Part shown: positions 16,524-25,701 of the stretch, piece by piece
Layout: every line of letters starts with the position of its first letter
Numbering within the stretch: the first letter of the stretch is position 1
Source: Olivibacter sp. SDN3
GTDB taxonomy: Bacteria; Bacteroidota; Bacteroidia; Sphingobacteriales; Sphingobacteriaceae
Reading direction: 5' to 3'
Assembly (NCBI RefSeq): GCF_014334135.1
Contig: NZ_CP060497.1
Location: forward strand, 2,666,001 to 2,730,000
Length of the DNA stretch: 64,000 nt
Made by a program: the position numbers and the translations under genes
The notes under the pieces: generated by a model
Told to the model about the DNA's origin: nothing
Seen by the model: the letters and a program-made list of their open reading frames with translations, nothing else
The model's database searches: none

Positions 16524-16675
16524 AGCTCTTTTCGACGTAATGCTTCAGCCGATTTGTTTTTTATTTTTTTTACTGCACTTGACCTTAATATAGATATGAT
16601 GAAAGGTGTTGTTAAACTTTTCAATTCACGTGTTTGAACTGAAGAATAAAATTATGTGCTTATGGTTTTTGCTAC

Positions 16676-16700
16676 AATAGCTGATTTCAGCTATTTTTTT
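16676..16700 (+). terminator. Orphan intrinsic terminator
   Basis: A 9-bp stem (AATAGCTGA / TCAGCTATT) with a 2-nt loop is followed by a T-run to 16700. No plus-strand gene lies upstream of it (genes there are on the reverse strand), so it may end a small RNA or an antisense transcript. Confidence 0.5.
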
Positions 16701-16834
16701 CTAATGGATATTCATGACCGATTCTTGCTTCATCGCGATTGCTTGATTTCTATTACGATTTAATTGTATTTTGAAGTAATATTGAGAAGAGCTGGAAAAC
16801 TCAATGTTAATTTTAAATAGCTAAAACGATTTAT

Positions 16835-16842
16835 TATATTTG
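16835..16842 (+). promoter_or_regulatory. Candidate -7 promoter element of the GH92 gene
   Basis: TATATTTG matches TAnnTTTG exactly and sits 32 nt before the ATG at 16875. A -33 TTTG is not clear. Confidence 0.5.
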
Positions 16843-16874
16843 TACGAGATACTGATATTATAAGCTATTTAATT

Positions 16875-19184
16875 ATGAGACGACTTATGCTAGTCTTAAC
16901 GGGTGCTATTATGGCCTTTTTCGGCACCTCTTTTGGTCAACAAGCAATCATCCAACCTGAACCCGCTGAAACAGAAGACCTTGTTCATTATGTAAATACG
17001 CTTCAAGGAACGAATTCCAAACATGAACTTACAAGAGGCAATACCTATCCAACCACGGCTTTACCTTTTGCAATGCATACCTGGACGCCACAAACCGGTG
17101 AAAATGGAGACGGCTGGAAATATCAGTATTTTAAAAAAACATTGCGGGGGTTTCAACAAGCACACCAATGCAGTTCGTGGTCTAATGACTATGCGGTATT
17201 TTCTTTCTTTCCTACTATCGACAGCCTTCAAGTGGACGAGAATGCGCGAGCAACAGGTTTTACACATGAAAAAGAAGTTGCTAAGCCGCATTACTATAGT
17301 GTAACTATGGATAATAATATACAGGTGGAGATGTCTCCAAGCGAAAGAGGGGCGCATCTACGTTTTTCTTACCCACAGGAACACGAGGCATTTTTAGTAT
17401 TGGATGGCTATACGGGAATAAGCATGGTTAAAATTTTTCCTGATGAACGGAAAATTATTGGATATGTGAATAATGGCAGAGGTTTTAAGGAGGGGTTTAA
17501 AAGTTTTTTTGTTGCAGTTTTCGACCAACCATTTAAAGCTTATGGCGCTTGGGAAAATAGAGATAATAATATATATCCAAACAAATTGGAAGATGAAGGC
17601 GAAGGAAAAGGCGCATACCTGACATTTGAAAAAGGAGCAACGGTTCAGGTAAAGGTAGCATCTTCTTATATTAGTATGGAACAGGCAGAGCTAAACTTAA
17701 CGCAGGAACTGATGCAGGATAAAGCGTTGGAGGATACGAAAAATCGTGCGGGTGATGTTTGGAATAAACACCTATCTCGTATAAAGGTGGAGGGGGGAAG
17801 TGAGGCTGATAAAGCAACTTTTTATAGCTGTTTCTTCAGGGCGAGTTTGTTTGCGCGGCGATACTATGAATATGATAAGGACGGAAACGCTTATTATTTC
17901 AGCCCATATGATGGTAGGGTTTATTCGGGTTACATGTTTACTGATACAGGACTCTGGGATACGTTTAGGGCACAGTTCCCGCTGAATGCATTGTTGTATC
18001 CGACGATGCATGGACGTTATATGCAAGCATTACTGGCTGCCTATGAACAGTGTGGATGGCTACCCTCTTGGTCTTTCCCCAGTGAAGCTGGGAGTATGAT
18101 TGGGAACCATGCTATATCATTACTTGCTGATGCGTGGGCAAAAGGTATCCGCACTTTCGACCCGGAAAAAGCTTTAGAAGCTTATCTGCATGAGGCAACG
18201 AATAAAGGACCTTGGGGGCCGGCAAATGGCCGAGATGGATGGAAGGAATATTACCAACTTGGATACGTACCTTATCCCGGTATTCGTGAAGCAACTGCAA
18301 AAACGTTGGAATACGCTTACGATGATTTTTGTGGATACCAGTTGGCGCTCATGGCTGACAAACCTTTTTATGCGGATATTTTTAAACGACAGATGTACAA
18401 CTATAAAAACGTGTTCGACCACAAGACGGGTTTTATGAGGGGGAGAGACAGGCTTGGGAAATGGAATCCAGATTTCGATCCAATGGAATGGGGAGGAGCG
18501 TTCACGGAAGGGAATGCATGGCATTGGCTGTGGTCGGTTTTTCATGACACAAAAGGGCTTACGGAGTTGCTTGGTGGCGACGAGAACTTTATAACAAAAT
18601 TAGATGCCGTTTTTACCGAACCCAATAGGGTAAATGTAGGGACGTATGGAGGAATGATTCATGAGATGACAGAAATGGTAATGGCCGATATGGGGCAATA
18701 TGCACATGGAAATCAACCAATACAACATATGGTATATCTGTACAATTATGCTGGTGCTCCCTGGAAAGCTCAGTATCATGCCAGAAATATTATGGATAGG
18801 TTATACAATAGCACTGAGAACGGTTATCCAGGAGATGAAGATCAGGGCCAAACCTCTTCTTGGTACGTGTTAAGCGCGATGGGGTTTTATAGCGTTTGCC
18901 CGGGTACCGATGAGTATGTGATAGGAAGCCCGCTGTTCGAAAAAGTTACCATAACGATGGAGGACGGAAAGACGTTTGTGATACATGCAAAGAATAATGA
19001 TAAAGATAATGTATATATTCAGGAAGCTAATTTAAACGGTGAGACATATACTAAGAACTACCTTACTTATAAAGATCTCATTAATGGCGGCCGGCTGGAA
19101 TTGCTTATGGGAAGAGAGCCTTCTCGAACACGTGGTATGGCAGAGGAAGATAAACCATTTTCGCTTACCGATAGAACCAGGTAA
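16875..19184 (+). CDS. GH92-family mannosidase-like enzyme with Gln at the acid position
   Basis: A 769-residue secreted protein with a signal peptide (residues 1-22, ending S-F-G-Q). GH92 landmarks: N-T-L-Q-G-T and G-N-T-Y-P near the N-terminus, T-G-L-W-D-T-F-R-A, L-E-Y-A-Y-D-D-F, F-T-E-G-N-A-W-H-W, H-G-N-Q-P-I-Q-H and G-D-E-D-Q-G-Q-T-S-S-W-Y. In most GH92 alpha-mannosidases the HGNxP motif carries Glu, the general acid; here it is Gln614. The same change is known from a bacterial GH92 that cleaves mannose-1-phospho-6-mannose, where the leaving group needs no acid. So this may be a mannosyl-phosphate hydrolase rather than an ordinary mannosidase. It stands alone, away from the paralogue at 39894-42200. 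Probably periplasmic. Confidence 0.9.
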   Translation: MRRLMLVLTGAIMAFFGTSFGQQAIIQPEPAETEDLVHYVNTLQGTNSKHELTRGNTYPTTALPFAMHTWTPQTGENGDGWKYQYFKKTLRGFQQAHQCSSWSNDYAVFSFFPTIDSLQVDENARATGFTHEKEVAKPHYYSVTMDNNIQVEMSPSERGAHLRFSYPQEHEAFLVLDGYTGISMVKIFPDERKIIGYVNNGRGFKEGFKSFFVAVFDQPFKAYGAWENRDNNIYPNKLEDEGEGKGAYLTFEKGATVQVKVASSYISMEQAELNLTQELMQDKALEDTKNRAGDVWNKHLSRIKVEGGSEADKATFYSCFFRASLFARRYYEYDKDGNAYYFSPYDGRVYSGYMFTDTGLWDTFRAQFPLNALLYPTMHGRYMQALLAAYEQCGWLPSWSFPSEAGSMIGNHAISLLADAWAKGIRTFDPEKALEAYLHEATNKGPWGPANGRDGWKEYYQLGYVPYPGIREATAKTLEYAYDDFCGYQLALMADKPFYADIFKRQMYNYKNVFDHKTGFMRGRDRLGKWNPDFDPMEWGGAFTEGNAWHWLWSVFHDTKGLTELLGGDENFITKLDAVFTEPNRVNVGTYGGMIHEMTEMVMADMGQYAHGNQPIQHMVYLYNYAGAPWKAQYHARNIMDRLYNSTENGYPGDEDQGQTSSWYVLSAMGFYSVCPGTDEYVIGSPLFEKVTITMEDGKTFVIHAKNNDKDNVYIQEANLNGETYTKNYLTYKDLINGGRLELLMGREPSRTRGMAEEDKPFSLTDRTR

Positions 19185-19242
19185 TTATGACTGATGATCG
19201 GTTGTTCGCTTAAGAGCTTTATCTATGTGAATAGAAGAATAA

Positions 19243-19277
19243 TTTGTTAAAAGAAGCGTTATAAAAACATAACTTTG
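19243..19277 (+). promoter_or_regulatory. Candidate promoter of the beta-barrel gene
   Basis: TTTG (19243-19246), 23-nt spacer, then TAACTTTG (19270-19277), an exact TAnnTTTG. The ATG follows at 19312, giving a leader of about 28 nt. Confidence 0.55.
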
Positions 19278-19311
19278 TAATTAAATTAATAAATTATTTA
19301 AAAGTTGTTTT

Positions 19312-20010
19312 ATGTTGAAAAAGATACGTTTTTGCTCTCTTTTGTTTGGGTTAAGTGTGCCTGCTGTTTGTTTTGGACAGTTTGTCGGGCCGTTTAGTAT
19401 AGGTATTGGTGGAGGAGGAACCAAGCTTTATGGTGATTTGCGGAATAAGCCAATAGACTACGCAGGGCACCTTGAGGTGGACTATCTCGTGTCGCCTTTC
19501 ACCTCAGTAGGCTTACAGGGACAGTTGGGTCGATTAAAGGGCGACGATCAAGCCGGTAGGGATGCCCTGAATCGCTATGTCGGCGCAAATGCGAATGTGA
19601 AGGTTCGTGTGGGACAGTTCATGCCGCAGGCGAAAAATTACAGCCTTTATTCGCTTTCCAATAAAAATATCTGGAGTTATCTCAGTAATCTTTATGCAGG
19701 AGTTGGAATAGGTTTTATTTATTCGGATGTTGAGGCATATCGAGGTGAGCATCCTGATGGTGGGATTTCAGAAACTTTTGCCGGAGAAGACTATAGTTAC
19801 ACCACGGTGGTACCGGTAAATGTTGGTATAGATATCCCTTTCGGATATTCGTTAACCGGTCCAGTGTGGGCTGTCAATGTGAATTTTCAGCTTGGAATAT
19901 CTTTTGGAGACAACTTAGATGGATATACCAATAGTTACAGCAATTATCAAGACCGTATGATGTATTTTTCTGTAGGCGTTAAGCGATCGTTACATCCGAA
20001 GGTTAAATGA
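19312..20010 (+). CDS. Outer-membrane beta-barrel-like protein
   Basis: A 232-residue protein with a signal peptide (ending V-C-F-G-Q at about 23). The mature part has alternating amphipathic strands with Gly and aromatic girdle residues (FSIGIGGGGTKLYGDL, HLEVDYLVSPFTSVGLQGQLG, NLYAGVGIGFIYSD, WAVNVNFQLGISFGDN) and ends M-Y-F-S-V-G-V-K-R-S, like a small 8- to 10-stranded barrel. It precedes the gld genes in the same direction but has its own promoter and a 150-bp gap follows. A role in type IX secretion is suggested only by position. Confidence 0.7.
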   Translation: MLKKIRFCSLLFGLSVPAVCFGQFVGPFSIGIGGGGTKLYGDLRNKPIDYAGHLEVDYLVSPFTSVGLQGQLGRLKGDDQAGRDALNRYVGANANVKVRVGQFMPQAKNYSLYSLSNKNIWSYLSNLYAGVGIGFIYSDVEAYRGEHPDGGISETFAGEDYSYTTVVPVNVGIDIPFGYSLTGPVWAVNVNFQLGISFGDNLDGYTNSYSNYQDRMMYFSVGVKRSLHPKVK

Positions 20011-20160
20011 TGCGCACTAAATGTTATTGTTTCACTGTTGTTTAATACACATATCTTGATCAAAATAGAATTTGTGTAGGAGTTTTCAATATTTGGTAAC
20101 ATTTTTGCATGTAGTGGCTGTGAAATAGTGAAAAAATGAATAAACTGAATAAATGAAACT

Positions 20161-21510
20161 ATGTTAAATGCCTTGTTAGGAATTGGTCTGAACCAAACAA
20201 AAAGAAGAGATAAGATAAAAAATAAAAGCATAACAGTGCTTAATGTATTAGGTGTTGTTCTTTTATTAGGTGCATGTCAATCGAATCGTTTATACGATGC
20301 TCCGAAAGTTTCTGCTTTTAGAGGACGAAACTTGCCAGCTCCCCCGGGAATGGTTTATGTGCCTTCTGGAACAATTTTTTATAAAAGTTCCCAAGATAGT
20401 AGTGATGTGGGCAAAAATGTGAGTCTCAGTGCTTTCTTTATTGATCAAACAGAAGTGACAAATAAGCAGTACCGAACATTTGTTAATTGGGTGGCGGATT
20501 CTATTGCAGTAACTGATTATTTGAATGACGATCAGTATTTTATTAATCAACAAGGAGACGATCTGTCTAGTAATGTAGACAGGCCGATTAACTGGGATCG
20601 TGTTAAGAAAGTATCACCTTTGTGGAAGAACGAAGACCCTACAATTCAAGAGAGATTGCAGCCGATGATTTCCTATGAGGGAGACAAAAAAACGCTTAAT
20701 AGGGAAGTAGTTAAATATCGCTTCTCTTACTTAAAAGCTGATGGCGTAAATAATGATCAATATGTTACAGACACCGTAGCGGTAATGCCAATAGAAGATA
20801 TCTGGTCTAAGGATTTTCCGAATGCCCAGTTAACGTCTATGGATGCCAATTATTTTTATCATGAATCTTTTGATTATAATCCTGTTGTGGGGGTAAGTTG
20901 GAAGCAGGCGCGCGCGTATACAGATTGGCGTGGCAAGGAAATTATGGCGAAATTGCAAAAGAATTCTTACTTAAAAGGGTTTCAATTAACTTTTAGTTTG
21001 CCAACCGAGGCGCAATGGCAATACGCCGCTGAAGGGAAATTAGATCCCAGAGATACCGTAAATCGGTCAATGTTAACTATTGATGACAGAAAATCGCGCA
21101 AAAAGAAATTGGCGGTGAACTTTAAACAAGGAGAAGGTACGTATTCTAGGGACGGTGCTACTTTTACGGTACCGGTTAAATCATATGCTCCGAATGCTTT
21201 TGGTATTTATAATATGGCGGGAAATGTTTCGGAATGGACTTTAGATGCCTATAGTCCATCTGCAATAGCATTTGTGAACGACTTGAATCCGGTGCTATTA
21301 TATGATGCAGACGACGGTGCCAATTACGCGTTAAAACGTAAAGTAGTGAAAGGGGGATCTTGGAAAGATAATGGCGGTGTGTTAGATAGCGATGCGAGAA
21401 ATTATGAGGAGCAAGATGCCGCGCATTCTTATATAGGTTTTCGCTGCGTAATGTCGGCTTTTGAAGTCCCTACGGAACATTTGAAAACTCGTAAGTATAA
21501 ATCAGAATAA
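20161..21510 (+). CDS. gldK: Gliding motility / type IX secretion lipoprotein GldK
   Basis: A 449-residue lipoprotein (L-L-L-G-A-C, Cys39) with a formylglycine-generating-enzyme-like fold: G-M-V-Y-V-P-S-G-T at about 62-70, F-F-I-D-Q-T-E-V-T-N-K-Q-Y near 95, F-S-L-P-T-E-A-Q-W-Q-Y-A-A-E-G, N-M-A-G-N-V-S-E-W-T, and R-K-V-V-K-G-G-S-W-K-D plus Y-I-G-F-R-C at the end. This fold without sulfatase partners, next to gldL/M/N, identifies GldK (PorK in Porphyromonas). GldK forms, with GldN, the ring at the outer membrane of the T9SS core. The N-region before the lipobox is unusually long (38 residues), but no better ATG is available. Confidence 0.95.
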   Translation: MLNALLGIGLNQTKRRDKIKNKSITVLNVLGVVLLLGACQSNRLYDAPKVSAFRGRNLPAPPGMVYVPSGTIFYKSSQDSSDVGKNVSLSAFFIDQTEVTNKQYRTFVNWVADSIAVTDYLNDDQYFINQQGDDLSSNVDRPINWDRVKKVSPLWKNEDPTIQERLQPMISYEGDKKTLNREVVKYRFSYLKADGVNNDQYVTDTVAVMPIEDIWSKDFPNAQLTSMDANYFYHESFDYNPVVGVSWKQARAYTDWRGKEIMAKLQKNSYLKGFQLTFSLPTEAQWQYAAEGKLDPRDTVNRSMLTIDDRKSRKKKLAVNFKQGEGTYSRDGATFTVPVKSYAPNAFGIYNMAGNVSEWTLDAYSPSAIAFVNDLNPVLLYDADDGANYALKRKVVKGGSWKDNGGVLDSDARNYEEQDAAHSYIGFRCVMSAFEVPTEHLKTRKYKSE

Positions 21511-21517
21511 GGTGGAA

Positions 21518-22561
21518 ATGAAAAAGTTTGTAATATGCTGTTTTACGGTTTTATCTTTTATAGCTGTAAACGCGCAAGAAATAGAAGAAATGTTTCCTGA
21601 TACCGGAGCTACTTCGCATCAGGTAATAGCGGATGATTTGGTGGCTGACACAGCTGGAGGAGAGATTCTACAGGATACGATTCCGGAAACGGATGGATAC
21701 TACCAACTCGATAACCTTAAGGATGCGGTGCCTTTTGCCTATCCAAAAGTTAATCCTAAAAATATTCGTTTTTATAAACGGATATGGCGAGATGTCGATC
21801 TAAAAGAGGAGGAGAATTATATTTTTGCTACGCCCGGGGCATCCTTGATTGAAGCGATCATGGCAGGTATTAAGGCTGGTAAATTAACACCTTATAACCC
21901 AGAAGATGACGGTTTTAAAACAAGATTGACAGCAAAAGAAGGCGAAGCAAGATTTACTGATAGTGTATTGGTTCCGATCTTTGATGATGAAGGGAATCAA
22001 ATTGATGCACAGATGGCACTAAATGAATTTAACCCTGAAAAGGTAACCAAGTTCCGTATCAAAGAAGACATGTTTTTTGATAAACAAAGAGGTAAATTAG
22101 AGACGCGAATTATTGGTGTTGCGCCACTTATGGAAATTAATTCTTCCGAAGAGCTCGCTGAATCTGTTGGTGCTACGCCGGCATTTTGGCTTTATTTCCC
22201 ACAATTGCGTTATACATTGGTGCAGATCGATGTTTCAGATCCCGACCGTGAGTTATATGACATGAGTATGGATGATTTATTTGTGCAGCGTAAATTTACC
22301 AGTAGAATTGTTCGCGAATCTTCTCCTGGAGGTGTTGGACAATATGCAAATGCTGAGGAGGAGCAAGAGCTCGATGGAAAAGAAGTGGAAGATAAAATAA
22401 ATCAGTATCAGGAGCGCCTTTGGAGAAATCCTAAAGGAGTTAAATCGGAAGAGTTGGTAAGACCTGAGGATCAGTTCAAAAAGAAGGAAAGGACAGATAA
22501 AACGACTACTGTTATCGCTTCGGAAAAAGAAAATAACGATCAAACGGAAGTACAGCAATGA
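21518..22561 (+). CDS. gldN: Gliding motility / type IX secretion protein GldN
   Basis: A 347-residue exported protein (signal ends V-N-A-Q). The ATG at 21518 is preferred over a GTG at 21512. Family hallmarks: I-R-F-Y-K-R-I-W-R-D-V-D-L near residue 85, T-R-L-T-A-K-E-G-E-A, T-K-F-R-I-K-E-D-M-F-F-D-K-Q-R, R-I-I-G-V-A-P-L, P-A-F-W-L-Y-F-P-Q-L-R, and D-D-L-F-V-Q-R-K-F-T-S-R-I. GldN (PorN) binds GldK in the periplasmic ring. It lies 7 nt after gldK, not after gldM as in Flavobacterium johnsoniae. The tail (about 275-347) is charged and low-complexity. Confidence 0.95.
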   Translation: MKKFVICCFTVLSFIAVNAQEIEEMFPDTGATSHQVIADDLVADTAGGEILQDTIPETDGYYQLDNLKDAVPFAYPKVNPKNIRFYKRIWRDVDLKEEENYIFATPGASLIEAIMAGIKAGKLTPYNPEDDGFKTRLTAKEGEARFTDSVLVPIFDDEGNQIDAQMALNEFNPEKVTKFRIKEDMFFDKQRGKLETRIIGVAPLMEINSSEELAESVGATPAFWLYFPQLRYTLVQIDVSDPDRELYDMSMDDLFVQRKFTSRIVRESSPGGVGQYANAEEEQELDGKEVEDKINQYQERLWRNPKGVKSEELVRPEDQFKKKERTDKTTTVIASEKENNDQTEVQQ

Positions 22562-23199
22562 GAAAAAAAATAGTTGTATTTCTATTTGGGGCTGTACTGA
22601 GTTTTAACTGCGTTTATGCGCAAATTTGGAAAGAATATTCGAGTTTTAATCCTTTTGTTGGCGTTCAGTTAGGAGCACAGGGAATTGGAATTGAGGGTGG
22701 ATACCCACTGTCAGAATCTTTTAATGCGCGTTTGACTGCTAACTTTTTCCCAAGTTCAAAAATGGCTTGGGATAATAAGGTGTTTAGCTTGCATCGGTCA
22801 AACATTGTTTTACTGGCCGACTGGCAGCCTTTGTATGGGCGGGAAAGTTGGATAGCAAGGAAGTGGATTGTTAGTGCAGGCGCCGGCTATTATTTTGATA
22901 ATAAGTTGGAACGTTTTCTGGGTAGCTCAAAAGAACCTAATCAATTAAAAGATTATGATGTGGAGTGGAGCCAATTTAGACCGTATATAGGTACCGGGCT
23001 CAATGGAATTAAACTTTCACAACGATTTAATTTTGCAGTAAATGTTGGATATTTTATTCCGACAGAGGCTACAAAGGTTGTATTGCATGAGAAAGATCCA
23101 GAAGGCCTTCCTTCGCTGGAAGATAAATTAAATTCTTTTCCAAATAATGCTGTGCCCGGATTAAATATTCAAGTAGGTATTTCTTATATCTTTTTTTAA
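22558..23199 (+). CDS. Outer-membrane beta-barrel-like protein inside the gld operon
   Basis: A 213-residue protein with a signal peptide (V-Y-A-Q at about 22) and beta-barrel character: NPFVGVQLGAQGIGIEGGY, FNARLTANFFPS, WIVSAGAGYYFD, FRPYIGTGLNGI, FNFAVNVGYFIPT and a terminal LNIQVGISYIFF, the final aromatic residue typical of BAM-inserted barrels. Its ATG overlaps the gldN stop (ATGA) and gldL starts 33 nt later, so it is surely co-transcribed with the T9SS core. It is shorter than PorP/SprF and does not resemble that family. Candidate accessory T9SS component. Confidence 0.8.
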   Translation: MRKKIVVFLFGAVLSFNCVYAQIWKEYSSFNPFVGVQLGAQGIGIEGGYPLSESFNARLTANFFPSSKMAWDNKVFSLHRSNIVLLADWQPLYGRESWIARKWIVSAGAGYYFDNKLERFLGSSKEPNQLKDYDVEWSQFRPYIGTGLNGIKLSQRFNFAVNVGYFIPTEATKVVLHEKDPEGLPSLEDKLNSFPNNAVPGLNIQVGISYIFF

Positions 23200-23232
23200 A
23201 TTTACGCATTAATTTTCCAACAAAAACAAAAT

Positions 23233-24042
23233 ATGAAGAAGAAAGATAATTCGAATTGGTTGCATGTGGCTATCTCCTGGGGAGCTAGTGTAGTTATTTT
23301 AGGGGCTTTGTTTAAAATTTTACATATTGGTGGAGCAATGGCTAACTATATGATCGGTATAGGACTAGGTGTGGAAGCTTTTCTGTTTTTTTTAATGGGA
23401 TTTAATCCCCCGCCGAAAGACCCAGCTTGGGAGAGGGTGTACCCCGAGCTCGCAGAAAATTACGATGGCGAATTACCCAAAAGTTCTCCGAGAGCTGTGG
23501 TAAATACTCCTACGACTTCTACTACAGCAGCTTTGGATAAAATGTTTGCCGATGCTCAAGTTGGACCTGAAACGATTGAGAGTTTGGGAAGAGGCTTACG
23601 CTCTTTCAATGAAAAGGTAACTGCAATCAATAATATTTCGGATGCTTCATTTGCCGCTAATGAGTTTACTGAAAAATTACGCCAAGCTTCTTCAAAATTT
23701 GATCATCTAAGTTTGGCTTTTGAAAAGGCATCGGAAAATCTTGTAGCGATGTCTGCCAGTAATGGGGATACCGAAGGTTATCATAAGCAAGTGCAGCAAC
23801 TTACGCAAAACTTAGGTGCTCTTAATGAGATGTATGAGCGCGAGCTGCGTGATTCAAGTGCACATTTACAATCGATGAACAGCTTCTATGAGCATTTGAG
23901 CTCTACCATGCAAAACTTTAACGAATCTTTAGATGATTCTAAGTCGTTTAAAGATGAAGTTAATAAACTGGCGAAGAACCTAGCTGCTCTCAATGCTGTT
24001 TATGGAAATATGTTAAGCGCGATGAATCAGCCGCGCATTTAG
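23233..24042 (+). CDS. gldL: Type IX secretion / gliding motor protein GldL
   Basis: A 269-residue inner-membrane protein: two membrane helices (about 11-30 and 36-55, W-G-A-S-V-V-I-L-G-A-L-F-K-I-L-H and G-L-G-V-E-A-F-L-F-F-L-M-G-F) with the conserved Glu of the second helix, then a long cytoplasmic helical region (about 100-265). GldL and GldM form the proton-driven motor that powers secretion and gliding. It is followed by gldM after 40 nt. Confidence 0.96.
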   Translation: MKKKDNSNWLHVAISWGASVVILGALFKILHIGGAMANYMIGIGLGVEAFLFFLMGFNPPPKDPAWERVYPELAENYDGELPKSSPRAVVNTPTTSTTAALDKMFADAQVGPETIESLGRGLRSFNEKVTAINNISDASFAANEFTEKLRQASSKFDHLSLAFEKASENLVAMSASNGDTEGYHKQVQQLTQNLGALNEMYERELRDSSAHLQSMNSFYEHLSSTMQNFNESLDDSKSFKDEVNKLAKNLAALNAVYGNMLSAMNQPRI

Positions 24043-24082
24043 TAGAAACGGATATCTCATTGGAAACTTAACATTGTAATTA

Positions 24083-25615
24083 ATGGCTTTAGGAAAAGAA
24101 ACCCCGAGGCAACGGATGATCGGTATCATGTATTTGGTGCTACTTGCGATGCTTGCCTTAAATGTCTCAGACACGATATTAGATGCCTTTAAAAATATAA
24201 ATGATAGCCTTGAAACTTCACGGTCAAATGTAAATACTTCGGTAGAACAGCTGTTCACTGCTTTTGAAAATAGTAAGTTAAAAGAAGAACCGGAGAGGGC
24301 AAGGCCAATTTACGAAAAGGCAAAGGAGGCACGAGCCATAGTGGCCGACCTGAATAATTATATTAATGCGATAAAAGAAGAGTTCGAAAAGCGAGGTGGT
24401 GGATATGATGAGGATACCGGCGATTTAGTTCAAAGGGATAATACAGATATTTCACCAGGATTAATGATTAACCAAAAGAGGGGGCGAGAGCTTAAAGAAA
24501 AAGTAAACGAGACTAGAGAAAAACTGCTAGCCTTGCTAGACGAAAACGACCGCGATGCCGTTACCTTTTCTCTGGAGGCAAATGACCCTGAAAGAAGAGT
24601 GAACCGAAAGAAGACGTGGGAAGAGATTAATTTTGGTGAAGGCACGCCGTTGACTGCGGCCATGACTATTCTCACTAAAATACAAACCGATGCGCAGAAT
24701 GCAGAGTCTGATATGGTTAAACGGATTTTGGGTAAAATGGATCAAGCGGTGGTAAATCTGGATCAGTTTGCCGCTGTAGCAGTAGCACCAAGTTCCTATT
24801 TAATTCAAGGGCAACCGTATACTGCAGAAGTTTTTTTAACAGCGTATGACTCTAAGTCGGATCCGGCAATTTCGGTTAACGGAAATGCTATACAGGTAGC
24901 TAATGGGAAAGGAACATATAATGTGCCAACCAACCAAGAAGGGGTCTTTACGTGGAAGGGAACTATTCGCGTTAAGCAGACTGATGGTACTATAAAAGAG
25001 TATCAAACCCCCGAACAGCAGTATCAGGTGGCCAGACCTTCTGCAGTCGTTTCTCCCGACAAAATGAATGTACTTTATATTGGCGTAGATAATCCACTTT
25101 CTGTTTCTGCTCCTGGAACAGCCGCAGATAAAATTAAGGTTAGCATGAGTAGTGGAAGTTTATCTGGCTCTGGAGGTAAATATGTTGCTAGGGTGTCATC
25201 TCCTGGAACAGCAAAGATTACTGTTGCGGCTGAAGTTGCTCCCGGGAAAGTCCAGACATTGAGTAATACGGATTTTAGGGTGAAACGCATCCCCGACCCG
25301 GTGGCGAAGTTTGCCGGTAAATCTGGTGGTACAATGAGTTCTGTAGCACTGAAGGCTCAGAACGCTGTTTTCGCCAGTCTGGATAATTTTGATTTTGACG
25401 CTAAGTTTAACATAACGAAATTTACTATTATTATCGCTAAACCGAGGGCAGACGCGATTGTTTTGTCTACTAATGGAAACTCGCTCAGCGCAGCCATGAA
25501 GTCGGCATTGAATGGTATAGGCCCAGGGGCGAGGGTAATATTTGATAATATCATAGCTGTTGGACCAGATGGTTCACCTCGTCAGCTTAACTCTATTGCG
25601 TTAACAGCAAACTAG
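24083..25615 (+). CDS. gldM: Type IX secretion / gliding motor protein GldM
   Basis: A 510-residue protein: one N-terminal membrane helix (R-M-I-G-I-M-Y-L-V-L-L-A-M-L-A-L-N-V, about 11-28), a helical periplasmic domain (30-220) and beta domains (225-510) ending in the conserved P-D-G-S-P-R-Q-L-N. GldM spans the periplasm and couples the GldL motor to the GldK/GldN ring. It is the last gene of the operon; a terminator-like hairpin follows. Confidence 0.96.
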   Translation: MALGKETPRQRMIGIMYLVLLAMLALNVSDTILDAFKNINDSLETSRSNVNTSVEQLFTAFENSKLKEEPERARPIYEKAKEARAIVADLNNYINAIKEEFEKRGGGYDEDTGDLVQRDNTDISPGLMINQKRGRELKEKVNETREKLLALLDENDRDAVTFSLEANDPERRVNRKKTWEEINFGEGTPLTAAMTILTKIQTDAQNAESDMVKRILGKMDQAVVNLDQFAAVAVAPSSYLIQGQPYTAEVFLTAYDSKSDPAISVNGNAIQVANGKGTYNVPTNQEGVFTWKGTIRVKQTDGTIKEYQTPEQQYQVARPSAVVSPDKMNVLYIGVDNPLSVSAPGTAADKIKVSMSSGSLSGSGGKYVARVSSPGTAKITVAAEVAPGKVQTLSNTDFRVKRIPDPVAKFAGKSGGTMSSVALKAQNAVFASLDNFDFDAKFNITKFTIIIAKPRADAIVLSTNGNSLSAAMKSALNGIGPGARVIFDNIIAVGPDGSPRQLNSIALTAN

Positions 25616-25636
25616 CTAAAGCTACTTTATTAAAAA

Positions 25637-25666
25637 GGGTCCGATATCGTACGTGATATCGGGCCT
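25637..25666. terminator. Hairpin between convergent gldM and transglutaminase genes
   Basis: A 12-bp stem (GGGTCCGATATC / GATATCGGGCCT, with wobble pairs) around GTACGT. It is preceded by AAAAA, but the plus-strand T-tract is weak. It probably acts on one or both converging transcripts. Confidence 0.6.
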
Positions 25667-25701
25667 ATAGTATTTATGTGATAATGTCCAATAGGGTTAG
25701 T

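Larger units (their letters stand above)
16524..16874. other. Divergent intergenic region, 351 bp
   Basis: It separates the HlyD-family gene from the GH92 gene. It contains a plus-strand hairpin with T-tract (16676-16700) and a plus-strand promoter element (16835-16842). I searched it for a short GG-leader peptide gene belonging to the exporter and found only frames of fewer than about 15 codons on the reverse strand. Confidence 0.5.
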
